Below are positions 1 through 4,507 of a DNA stretch of 5,442 nt, one piece after another. The position numbers and the translations under genes were made by a program. Position 1 is the stretch's first letter; every line of letters starts with the position of its first letter. The notes under the pieces were generated by a model, which worked only from the letters and a program-made list of their open reading frames with translations, searched no databases and was not told the origin of the DNA. The DNA is taken from contig JALSSQ010000020.1 in assembly GCA_026984165.1 (NCBI GenBank), forward strand, positions 1 to 5,442, in the 5' to 3' direction. The stretch comes from Sulfurovum sp. Its GTDB lineage: Bacteria; Campylobacterota; Campylobacteria; Campylobacterales; Sulfurovaceae.

Positions 1-8
1 TAAAGATA

Positions 9-16
9 CCCCCCCC
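9..16. repeat. Homopolymeric C8 tract (G8 on the - strand)
   Basis: Eight consecutive C residues lie in a non-coding stretch at the extreme left of the window. No ORF of meaningful length crosses the tract inside the window. Poly-G/C tracts of this length are known slippage-prone contingency loci in Campylobacter and Helicobacter, but here the tract could simply be intergenic, and its target, if any, lies beyond the left edge. Confidence 0.6.
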
Positions 17-23
17 TAATAAT

Positions 24-57
24 AGGGATACCCTTAAGTGCATGAAGTCATGCACTT
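24..57 (-). terminator. Tandem hairpins downstream of the porin gene, possible terminator
   Basis: On the - strand, about 20 bases beyond the porin stop, there is a strong stem: AAGTGCATG (36-44) pairs with CATGCACTT (49-57) around AAGT; it can be drawn as 10 bp with a 2-base loop. A smaller hairpin follows (AGGG-ATA-CCCT, 24-34). The position fits a transcript end for the porin, but there is no clear T-run after either stem on the - strand, so this is not a textbook intrinsic terminator. It may instead stabilise the mRNA 3' end. Confidence 0.4.
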
Positions 58-76
58 GGTAGAAGAGTAGAAAAAA

Positions 77-1225
77 CTACCAGTTGATTTCAGCTGTTAG
101 CATCACAGCATCAAATTTCTTTTTATTTTTACCTTCGTAGTTTACACCATCTACTGGGTCATAGTGTTTACCATTGAGGTACCATGTTACATTTTTGTTT
201 TGTTCCCATGCAATACCATAAAGTGTATGGTCTATGTCGAATTTTTCATTGGTTGTTGGGTTCTCTGCTGTCCAGTGGTCATATCTTGCAAACAAATCAA
301 ACTGATACCCTTCGCCAAAGCGGTAATCTGCATTCACAGAATACCCTTTTCCATTATGGTGCATTCTATGTTTTAAATCATTGCTTGCAATATCATTGTC
401 ATTTTGGGCAATATTATATTGAGCAGAAATCAAGAATGAGGGTGTGTTATAAACTGTGTGAAAACCATAAATTTTATAGGTGGTATCATCATTTTTGCTG
501 TTATCCATATTGTACTGTCCCCAGAATGATAGATCCCAGTATGTTGATTTTCGTGCATGGCGTTTTTTATTACCATTTCCTAGAAGTGCTGCAGTCAAAC
601 GCCATTCGGCAGAAACACCTTTTCCTGTATCGTGGTCATGGTAACCCTCACCATTAAAGATACCCATTTCAGAAGTAAAGTATGGTGTTTTTGTCTTAAA
701 GTTAATCCCCATATCAGCAGAGTTTGTTAAATCAGCACTCTCTTTAGACTCTGTAAATGTTTTATCTACTGCACGATGCCACCATCCCTGATGCTCTTCA
801 TAATCCAACCATGGTCTATGTACTTGTCCTACTTCCATTCCTGTATTGGCAAGTACATTATTGAGATAGAGGTAAGCATATTTGATACGTATTGTATTGT
901 CGCCATTTCCTGTAGTCTCATCGAGTGTCACTCTCATGTAACTTTTTGGATCTTCAAAAAGGTATGCTTTTACTTGTAAGTAATTACGACGCATTTCAAA
1001 GTTGCTTGAACTTGACTTGCCATCTACTTTTTTATTGACAAAACCTAGATAATGTTGTCCTGAAAATTTAATTTTGGATGTTTTAGCAAAAACTGGTACT
1101 GATTTCATAAATTTATCAGCCCATGATGCCTCATCTGCTTGTGTTGATGATACCATTGGAGCAATGTCTCCGCCTGCCATAGATACTGTTGCGATTGCGG
1201 CTAGTGATAGTGCAATTTTTTTCAT
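77..1225 (-). CDS. Outer-membrane porin, OprO/OprP-like (phosphate-selective porin type)
   Basis: This 382-residue protein is a predicted outer-membrane beta-barrel for passive uptake of small solutes, probably anions. It starts with a Sec signal peptide: lysines at 2-3, a hydrophobic run at 4-14, and a likely signal peptidase I site after Ser-Met-Ala (residue 17). The remainder is rich in alternating, aromatic-bearing beta strands, contains no Cys, and ends LTAEINW; a terminal aromatic residue is the barrel-assembly (BAM) signal of Gram-negative porins. The stretch FEMRRNYLQVKAYLF and the next strands resemble the OprO/OprP family, from memory of that family. Length is usual for it. The ATG at 1225-1223 has AAGGAA 7 bases upstream. 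A promoter with paired 11-bp-period repeats lies just upstream, suggesting response-regulator control. Porin class is secure; the substrate is inferred and could be another anion. Confidence 0.85.
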   Translation of the reverse strand: MKKIALSLAAIATVSMAGGDIAPMVSSTQADEASWADKFMKSVPVFAKTSKIKFSGQHYLGFVNKKVDGKSSSSNFEMRRNYLQVKAYLFEDPKSYMRVTLDETTGNGDNTIRIKYAYLYLNNVLANTGMEVGQVHRPWLDYEEHQGWWHRAVDKTFTESKESADLTNSADMGINFKTKTPYFTSEMGIFNGEGYHDHDTGKGVSAEWRLTAALLGNGNKKRHARKSTYWDLSFWGQYNMDNSKNDDTTYKIYGFHTVYNTPSFLISAQYNIAQNDNDIASNDLKHRMHHNGKGYSVNADYRFGEGYQFDLFARYDHWTAENPTTNEKFDIDHTLYGIAWEQNKNVTWYLNGKHYDPVDGVNYEGKNKKKFDAVMLTAEINW

Positions 1226-1256
1226 TTTTGACTTCCTTGTTTTAAGTTGTGCTGGA

Positions 1257-1290
1257 AGTATAAAAAAAATTAGTTACAGAATGGTTACAA
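1257..1290 (-). promoter_or_regulatory. Porin promoter with Pho-box-like direct repeats
   Basis: Reading the - strand, TTGTAAC (1290-1284), four bases, CTGTAAC (1279-1273), ten mostly T bases, then a -10 box TATACT (1262-1257). The two 7-bp repeats have an 11-bp period and end 10 bp before the -10, replacing a -35 box. This is the geometry of PhoB-type sites, whose E. coli half-site is CTGTCAT. The half-site sequence differs, and as I recall the Campylobacter PhosR box is also different (GTTTC repeats). The predicted start of transcription is near 1250, giving a leader of about 25 bases. A site for an OmpR/PhoB-family regulator is a reasonable inference. Confidence 0.5.
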
Positions 1291-1304
1291 CAGTAATCGC
1301 TTAT

Positions 1305-1835
1305 CTATTCGTTAGGATAACGGCTAAACTTAGCACCTCTTTCATCAAGATACTCGACCATTTTTACCTGCCCAAGTTTCTTTGCATAATCTTTGGGAGA
1401 CATGCCTGCTTTGTCCACAGCATTAATGTCACCTCCACCGTCAAGCAACATTTGCATCATCTCAAAATCAGAAAAACACGCAGCAAGCATAACAGGCAAT
1501 ATCCCTGATTTTCTCTTCGTACTGTTGAGGTCAAAACCTTTGTCAATGCAAAACTGTATGACATCTTTGCGTTTAAATTTGATTGCCATATCAAGTGCAG
1601 AGACACCTTCACTGTCTGTAGCTTTCAAATCCACACCATTTTCTAAAAAGAGCTCTAGCATCTCTAAAGAAGCACGCTTGCGTATGGCATAGAAAAAAGG
1701 TGCTATCTCATCATATTCATCTAAATCATACTCTTCACCTATCAAAATAGGTTTGTTGAGATCAATGCCCTCTTTTAAGAGTGATTTTACTTTGGCAATA
1801 GAGTCATTTTCTATAGCAAGTGTTAAAGGGTTCAT
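1305..1835 (-). CDS. Ankyrin-repeat protein
   Basis: This 176-residue protein consists almost entirely of ankyrin repeats, which act as protein-binding scaffolds. Repeats can be placed at about residues 1-31, 44-75 (helices with ASLEMLELFLENGVDL), 77-108 (GVSALDMAIKFKRKDVIQFCIDKGFDL), 111-142 (MLAACFSDFEMMQMLLDGGGDI) and 143-174 (PKDYAKKLGQVKMVEYLDERGAKF). An acidic insert (EEYDLDEYDE) separates the first two. There is no signal peptide or membrane segment, so it is probably cytoplasmic. The ATG has AGAAGGAA 6 bases upstream (1842-1849). It is read in the same direction as the porin, 79 bp upstream of it, but the porin has its own promoter in the gap. The partner protein cannot be told from sequence; a functional link to the porin is unproven. 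Confidence 0.85.
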   Translation of the reverse strand: MNPLTLAIENDSIAKVKSLLKEGIDLNKPILIGEEYDLDEYDEIAPFFYAIRKRASLEMLELFLENGVDLKATDSEGVSALDMAIKFKRKDVIQFCIDKGFDLNSTKRKSGILPVMLAACFSDFEMMQMLLDGGGDINAVDKAGMSPKDYAKKLGQVKMVEYLDERGAKFSRYPNE

Positions 1836-1870
1836 ATAGTATTCCTTCTGTTACTGTTTTGTTATAGCCA

Positions 1871-1900
1871 TATACTAGTATTACATCATCTCATATGAGA
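1871..1900. promoter_or_regulatory. Divergent control region with two palindromes and a candidate promoter
   Basis: Between the ankyrin gene and the small + strand ORF there are two perfect palindromes: ATACTAGTAT (1872-1881) and TCTCATATGAGA (1889-1900). A + strand -10 candidate TATACT (1871-1876) overlaps the first; CTGTTA at 1848-1853 sits 17 bp upstream as a weak -35. On the - strand TATAAC (1866-1861) could serve the ankyrin gene. The palindromes look like sites for a dimeric regulator, but palindromes of this length in AT-rich DNA can arise by chance. Confidence 0.35.
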
Positions 1901-1925
1901 GAAAACTAAATAAAGGAGAAAAAAG

Positions 1926-2051
1926 ATGAAAATAAGCAAATTACTCCAAAAAGTAATCAAAGCAGAAGGAAAACATTCATTGATTGCTCAAACGGTGATT
2001 AAATATAAAAACTCAAAAGAGTTCAGTTACCTCATCGATTCAAATAAATAG
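1926..2051 (+). CDS. Small basic protein of 41 residues, unknown function
   Basis: A short ORF reads MKISKLLQKVIKAEGKHSL through to a C-terminus IDSNK, stop TAG. It is strongly supported as translated by AAAGGAG (1912-1918) with 7 bases to the ATG, among the best ribosome sites in the window, and by a candidate promoter about 50 bases upstream. It has nine Lys against three acidic residues, so it is clearly basic, with no Cys, no signal peptide and no membrane span. The first half could form an amphipathic helix. I do not recognise a family. It is divergent from the ankyrin gene and convergent with ybaB. It could be a small regulator, a nucleic-acid-binding peptide, or the remnant of a longer gene; nothing upstream in frame supports a remnant. 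Confidence 0.6.
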   Translation: MKISKLLQKVIKAEGKHSLIAQTVIKYKNSKEFSYLIDSNK

Positions 2052-2058
2052 ACTTCCT

Positions 2059-2091
2059 CTATTTTCCAAACGGATTCATTCCACCACTATC
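2059..2091 (-). pseudogene. Remnant or copy of the ybaB 3' end
   Basis: Read on the - strand this encodes DSGGMNPFGK followed by TAG. The last 18 bases before GGA AAA TAG (2085-2068) match the 3' end of the intact ybaB (2179-2162) at 16 of 18 positions; both encode GGMNPF and both differences are at third codon positions (AAC/AAT, CCA/CCG). No start or other part of the gene is present. It looks like either the original ybaB tail displaced by an insertion or a partial duplication. Synonymous-only differences suggest that both copies were once under coding constraint. Confidence 0.6.
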
Positions 2092-2161
2092 TTATTGAAC
2101 GCAATTAAAGCAAAGCTTTACTTACTACTTCAGCAGTAGGCTCTCGTAACTAGTTACTCTT
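2086..2161. repeat. Palindrome-rich segment between the two ybaB tails
   Basis: About 76 bp separate the two GGMNPF-coding repeats. The segment packs three dyads: TAAAGC-AAA-GCTTTA (2106-2120), CTACT-TCAGC-AGTAG (2125-2139), and the perfect palindrome GTAACTAGTTAC (2146-2157), which contains the present ybaB stop. TTAC (2122-2125) and GTAA (2146-2149) could also close a larger stem around the middle hairpin. None is followed by a T-run, so these are not convincing terminators. The flanking near-direct repeats make a small inserted element plausible. Confidence 0.4.
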
Positions 2162-2464
2162 AAATGGGTTCATTCCACCCATCATTCCCATTGCTTGAGA
2201 CTTTTTGTTCTCTTCTACCATCTTTATGGCATCATTCATAGCTGATATAAGCAATATCTGTAAATATGGCTTATCCTCCATCATCGTATCATCGATATTC
2301 AAATCTACCACTTCACCTGCACCGTTGACAGTCACTTCTACCAATCCGCCACCTGCTTTGGCAGTAAACTGTACATTTTTTGCCTGTTCTTGTATCTCTT
2401 TGGCTTTGTCTTGCATCTGTGACATCATCTCAGACATTTTACTCATATCAAAGCCTTCAAACAT
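2150..2464 (-). CDS. ybaB: Nucleoid-associated protein, YbaB/EbfC family
   Basis: This 104-residue protein has the family layout: an N-terminal helix rich in Met, Gln and Lys (MSEMMSQMQDKAKEIQEQAKN), a central beta sheet carrying AGGGLVEVTVNGAGEVVDLNID, then a second long helix with ISAMNDAIKMVEENKKS and a flexible Met/Gly tail. Family members dimerise and bind DNA with little sequence preference. Length is usual. The ATG overlaps the panD stop by one base (TAATG), and GAAGGA lies 8 bases upstream inside panD, so translation is probably coupled. The C-terminus (GGMNPFKSN) is odd: a second in-frame-like tail (GGMNPFGK, stop) lies 94 bp downstream, suggesting that the present last three residues and stop were acquired when extra DNA was inserted. 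Confidence 0.9.
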   Translation of the reverse strand: MFEGFDMSKMSEMMSQMQDKAKEIQEQAKNVQFTAKAGGGLVEVTVNGAGEVVDLNIDDTMMEDKPYLQILLISAMNDAIKMVEENKKSQAMGMMGGMNPFKSN

Positions 2465-2832
2465 TATTCCAGTCCTTCAAACGTTTGCTCTATCCCATTG
2501 TCATCATCCAAGATAACAATCTTTGGCTTGTACGTATCGGCTTCTTTCTCATCCATCGTTGCATAGGCAATAATAATAATTTTGTCACCTTTATGTACTT
2601 TCCTTGCTGCTGCGCCATTGAGACATATCTCTCTCTTCCCACGTTCACCAGAGATGATATAGGTAGAAAAACGCTCACCATTGTTCACATTGACAATATC
2701 TATCTTCTGCCCTACGCGCATATTGGCCGCATCTATCAAATCTTGGTCAATCGTGATTGACCCAACATAATTTAGGTTAGCATCGGTTACAGTAGCTCTG
2801 TGAAGTTTACTGTACAACATCGTGATGTTCAT
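2464..2832 (-). CDS. panD: Aspartate 1-decarboxylase (pyruvoyl-dependent)
   Basis: The enzyme decarboxylates L-aspartate to beta-alanine for pantothenate and coenzyme A synthesis in the cytoplasm. With the ATG at 2832 the protein has 122 residues and matches canonical numbering: Lys9 in YSKLHR, the Gly24-Ser25 self-cleavage site in NYVGSITIDQ (Ser25 becomes the pyruvoyl group), Arg54 and Tyr58 in GERFSTY, and NGAAA from Asn72. An in-frame ATG two codons earlier (2838) lies almost directly against the ribosome site AGGA, whereas the chosen ATG is 6 bases from it; this decides the start. It forms an operon with ybaB through a 1-base overlap, an arrangement I also recall in Helicobacter pylori. 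No panB or panC is in the window. Confidence 0.95.
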   Translation of the reverse strand: MNITMLYSKLHRATVTDANLNYVGSITIDQDLIDAANMRVGQKIDIVNVNNGERFSTYIISGERGKREICLNGAAARKVHKGDKIIIIAYATMDEKEADTYKPKIVILDDDNGIEQTFEGLE

Positions 2833-2863
2833 AATCATTCCTACTATAGTTTAAATTGTTGAG

Positions 2864-2872
2864 ATTATATCA
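2864..2872 (-). promoter_or_regulatory. Promoter of panD-ybaB (extended -10)
   Basis: On the - strand TGATATAAT fits the extended -10 pattern TGnTATAAT, with TATAAT at 2869-2864; the leader to the panD ATG would be about 25 bases. No good -35 is seen at 17 bp (TAGAGT). A second TATAAT lies upstream at 2897-2892 and could be a further start point. Weak -35 boxes are usual for Campylobacterota promoters. Confidence 0.55.
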
Positions 2873-2924
2873 AAATCCCACCTATAACTCTATTATACTG
2901 AAAATTGTGGGAAAATGGTGGAGC

Positions 2925-2948
2925 GTAGGGTGGGCATTCCTGCCCACC
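2925..2948. repeat. REP-like hairpin headed by GTAG
   Basis: GTAG (2925-2928) is directly followed by a perfect 8-bp stem, GGTGGGCA (2929-2936) and TGCCCACC (2941-2948), with loop TTCC. It is G/C-rich against its AT-rich surroundings. A GTAG or GGAG tetranucleotide next to a short hairpin is the hallmark of REP sequences mobilised by RAYT (TnpA-REP) transposases. No RAYT gene is in the window. A role in ending transcription is possible, but no T-run follows the stem on the - strand and only TTT on the + strand. Confidence 0.5.
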
Positions 2949-2953
2949 TTTAG

Positions 2954-2995
2954 AAAAAATAAAAAACTATCTCGCTACCGATGCAGGTGAGACAG
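2954..2995 (-). terminator. Intrinsic terminator overlapping the end of the ferredoxin gene
   Basis: On the - strand CTGTCTC (2995-2989) pairs with GAGATAG (2973-2967) with one G-U pair, extended by ACC/GGT past a 3-base bulge, around a TGCATC loop. The 3' arm contains the TAG stop. It is immediately followed by six T, one A and six T (2966-2954). Stem plus T-run directly after the stop is a good Rho-independent terminator for the ferredoxin gene, and it isolates panD from read-through. Confidence 0.65.
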
Positions 2996-3344
2996 GCTCG
3001 CCCCACATCTCATCAGGAATGACATATTCAGAAACGACATTGCCACCGATAATATGCTCATCGATAATTCTGTCGATCTTCTCTTTTGTCAAGCCTACAT
3101 ACATCGTATGTCCCGGTTCAACAAGCATGACTGGCCCTTGCTGACAACGGTTCATACATCCTGTCTGAATAGGCTGCACAGTTGCAATAATCCCTTTTTG
3201 CATAAGTGTCTGTGCCATATGCTGAAAAAGCTGTTGTGATTCTGGGTCGTCTGCTTTTACACACGATGGTTTTGGCATCCCCGGAGGTGCTGATTGCTGA
3301 CATTTAAAAATATAAAATGCTGGTTGCGGTATCGCTGGAGTCAT
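2967..3344 (-). CDS. Thioredoxin-like [2Fe-2S] ferredoxin
   Basis: This 125-residue soluble protein has the four-Cys pattern of thioredoxin-fold [2Fe-2S] ferredoxins: Cys15-X12-Cys28, then Cys63-X3-Cys67 in GCMNRCQQGPVMLVEPG. An N-terminal strand (AFYIFKC), an insert rich in Pro and Ser between the first two Cys, and the helix after Cys28 fit the fold also seen in NuoE C-terminal domains and HoxE-like subunits. It would carry single electrons, but no partner reductase or dehydrogenase is adjacent. The ATG has AAAGGA 6 bases upstream (3351-3356). It is divergent from the FmdE-hemerythrin operon and shares a 111-bp control region with it, so co-regulation is possible. The C-terminal tail (PDEMWGEPVSPASVAR) carries no recognised motif. 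Confidence 0.88.
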   Translation of the reverse strand: MTPAIPQPAFYIFKCQQSAPPGMPKPSCVKADDPESQQLFQHMAQTLMQKGIIATVQPIQTGCMNRCQQGPVMLVEPGHTMYVGLTKEKIDRIIDEHIIGGNVVSEYVIPDEMWGEPVSPASVAR

Positions 3345-3363
3345 TCAAAATCCTTTAAAATTT

Positions 3364-3396
3364 AATTAAGAGTATTTTACTCCTATTTTCTTAATT
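3364..3396. promoter_or_regulatory. Nested inverted repeat upstream of the ferredoxin gene
   Basis: AATTAAG (3364-3370) and CTTAATT (3390-3396) form a perfect 7-bp inverted repeat 19 bases apart. Inside it, and sharing one base with the left arm, is GAGTA-TTT-TACTC (3370-3382). A - strand -10 candidate TAAAAT (3379-3374) falls within it, giving a predicted ferredoxin start near 3367. The arrangement could be an operator over the ferredoxin promoter; AT-richness makes chance a real alternative. Confidence 0.3.
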
Positions 3397-3397
3397 C

Positions 3398-3411
3398 TTG
3401 ATAAATATCAA
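3398..3411 (+). promoter_or_regulatory. FNR-type box, perfect consensus
   Basis: TTGATAAATATCAA matches the FNR consensus TTGAT-N4-ATCAA at all ten fixed positions. Its centre (3404.5) is 41.5 bp before the transcription start predicted from the -10 at 3434-3439, which is where CRP/FNR-family proteins activate class II promoters. The box also lies about 37 bp from the predicted ferredoxin start on the other strand, a less convincing spacing. A regulator sensing oxygen or nitric oxide is the natural inference; which member of the family binds cannot be told. Confidence 0.65.
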
Positions 3412-3457
3412 TCCTTTGCACCCTCATATGCACTATAATACCACAAAGGATTGATAT
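3405..3457. repeat. Perfect 14-bp inverted repeat spanning promoter and start codon
   Basis: ATATCAATCCTTTG (3405-3418) and CAAAGGATTGATAT (3444-3457) are exact reverse complements, 25 bases apart. The left arm overlaps the right half of the FNR-type box; the right arm contains the AAAGGA ribosome site, the half-site TTGAT and the first two bases of the ATG; the loop holds the -10. In an RNA begun upstream it would hide the ribosome site; in DNA it gives mirrored half-sites around the core promoter. Confidence 0.7.
3434..3439 (+). promoter_or_regulatory. -10 box of the FmdE-hemerythrin operon
   Basis: TATAAT, a perfect -10, stands 22 bases before the start codon of the FmdE gene. At the 17-bp position the -35 is poor (ATCCTT), as expected of an activator-dependent promoter. 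The predicted start near 3446 gives a leader of only about 10 bases, beginning at the ribosome site. Confidence 0.6.
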
Positions 3458-4070
3458 GCAATGCCCAAATTTTTATACCCAAGTACCCAGTATCCAACTC
3501 TATGACCCCTTGAGTGAATTTCTAGGCGCTGTGGAAAGAGGGGAGATGGAAATCTCTTATCTTGACTGCGTCAAACTCGCAGGACATTCATGCCCTACTG
3601 TCGCAGGTGCCTACCTTATGGCAAGCAAAGGTCTTGAAGCATTGTTTGGTACCACACTCCCTCAAAGAGGCAGCATTAAAGTATCTATGCGTGATGCCAA
3701 AACCCAAGGTGTCACAGGAGTCATTTGCAATGTCATCTCATTTATCGTTGGAGCAAGTGACGTAGGTGGATTTAAAGGCATACAAGGAAACTTTTCACGA
3801 GATAACCTCATCGCTTATGGCACAGAGATGTCAGGCGAAGTCAAACTCACCCGTTTAGACACCCAAGAAAGTGTTACACTCAGTTATGACCCCTCTTGTG
3901 TACCTGCTGATGCCATGATGAAACCCCTAATGGATAAAGCCCTACAAGGACTAGCTTCTCCAGAAGAAAGAAATACCTTTGGCACACTCTGGCAACAGCG
4001 TGTAGCAGAGATTTTACTCAACCATAGACAATACCCAAAACTCATTACCATTTCAAAGGAAGATGCATGA
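3456..4070 (+). CDS. FmdE-domain protein
   Basis: This 204-residue protein matches the FmdE family, named after a gene in archaeal formylmethanofuran dehydrogenase operons but also found in bacteria without that pathway. The key motif is AGHSCPTVAGAYLMA at residues 42-56, with His44 and Cys46 as probable metal ligands, followed by RGSIKVSMRDAKTQGVTGVICNVISFIVGA and GGFKGIQGNFSRDNL, both typical of the domain. There is no signal peptide and no C-terminal zinc-finger extension as seen in some archaeal members. The start has AAAGGA 5 bases upstream. It is the first gene of a four-gene operon behind an FNR-type box. The biochemical role is not established; binding or delivery of a metal or cofactor to a redox protein is a guess from the motif and neighbours. 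It does not imply methanogenesis. Confidence 0.8.
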   Translation: MQCPNFYTQVPSIQLYDPLSEFLGAVERGEMEISYLDCVKLAGHSCPTVAGAYLMASKGLEALFGTTLPQRGSIKVSMRDAKTQGVTGVICNVISFIVGASDVGGFKGIQGNFSRDNLIAYGTEMSGEVKLTRLDTQESVTLSYDPSCVPADAMMKPLMDKALQGLASPEERNTFGTLWQQRVAEILLNHRQYPKLITISKEDA

Positions 4071-4507
4071 TAATTTCCAACCACATGAAAGCAGAACACA
4101 GAGAGTGTGATACGCTCTTTGCCACAGCAGAAGAAGCCATAGCTTTAGGAGAATGGGCTGAAGCTAATACACGTTTTTTAGACTTTGCAAACGAAACGCT
4201 CAAACACTTTAAAGAAGAAGAGGAAGCACTTTTCCCTGCTTTTGAATCTGCCACAGGTATGACACAAGGACCTACACAAGTGATGCGCTATGAACATGAA
4301 CAGGTCAGAGGTCTCATAGGCAATATGGCTGAAGCCATAGAAAAAAGTGACAAAGATGCGGCACTTTCCATAGCAGAATCGATGATGATACTCTTACAAC
4401 AGCACAATATGAAAGAGGAACAAATGCTCTATGCCATGTGTGACAGACAACTGCCTCAAACCTTAAAAGAAGAAACACTTGAACAGATAAAAAAGATAAC
4501 ACTATGA
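4067..4507 (+). CDS. Hemerythrin (HHE cation-binding) protein
   Basis: This 146-residue, all-helical cytoplasmic protein carries a full set of diiron ligands: His11 in AEHRECD, His47 and Glu51 in LKHFKEEEEALFP, His77 in YEHEQVRG, and His112 with Glu116 in QQHNMKEEQ. Asp15 may also take part. Family members bind oxygen or nitric oxide, store or sense iron, or protect di-iron and Fe-S proteins. The ATG overlaps the FmdE stop as ATGA, and AAAGGA sits 6 bases upstream, so the two are translationally coupled. It is followed by a DUF2249 gene, with which hemerythrin-like domains are often paired or fused, as I recall. The FNR-type promoter supports a role in oxygen or nitric oxide handling under low oxygen. 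Confidence 0.9.
   Translation: MIISNHMKAEHRECDTLFATAEEAIALGEWAEANTRFLDFANETLKHFKEEEEALFPAFESATGMTQGPTQVMRYEHEQVRGLIGNMAEAIEKSDKDAALSIAESMMILLQQHNMKEEQMLYAMCDRQLPQTLKEETLEQIKKITL

Noticed and set aside
184..657. 157-residue + strand ORF antisense to the porin
   Set aside because: It has no ribosome site or family resemblance, is rich in Cys, His and Tyr as expected for the opposite strand of a porin, and is fully explained by the real gene.
1074..1508. 144-residue + strand ORF across the porin start, the intergenic gap and the ankyrin 3' end
   Set aside because: It runs antisense over two well-supported genes and the porin promoter, and its composition is that of a reverse-strand shadow.
2380..2760. 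126-residue + strand ORF opposite panD and ybaB
   Set aside because: Both genes on the other strand are unmistakable by motif; this frame shows no domain.
2833..2838. Upstream ATG (2838-2836) as panD start
   Set aside because: It leaves no spacing from AGGA; the ATG at 2832 has 6 bases and restores canonical Lys9, Gly24-Ser25, Arg54 and Tyr58 numbering.
2859..2873. TTGA-N7-TCAA dyad over the panD -10, resembling an FNR site
   Set aside because: FNR half-sites need TTGA-N6-TCAA; the spacing is one base too long and the dyad simply overlaps the TATAAT box.
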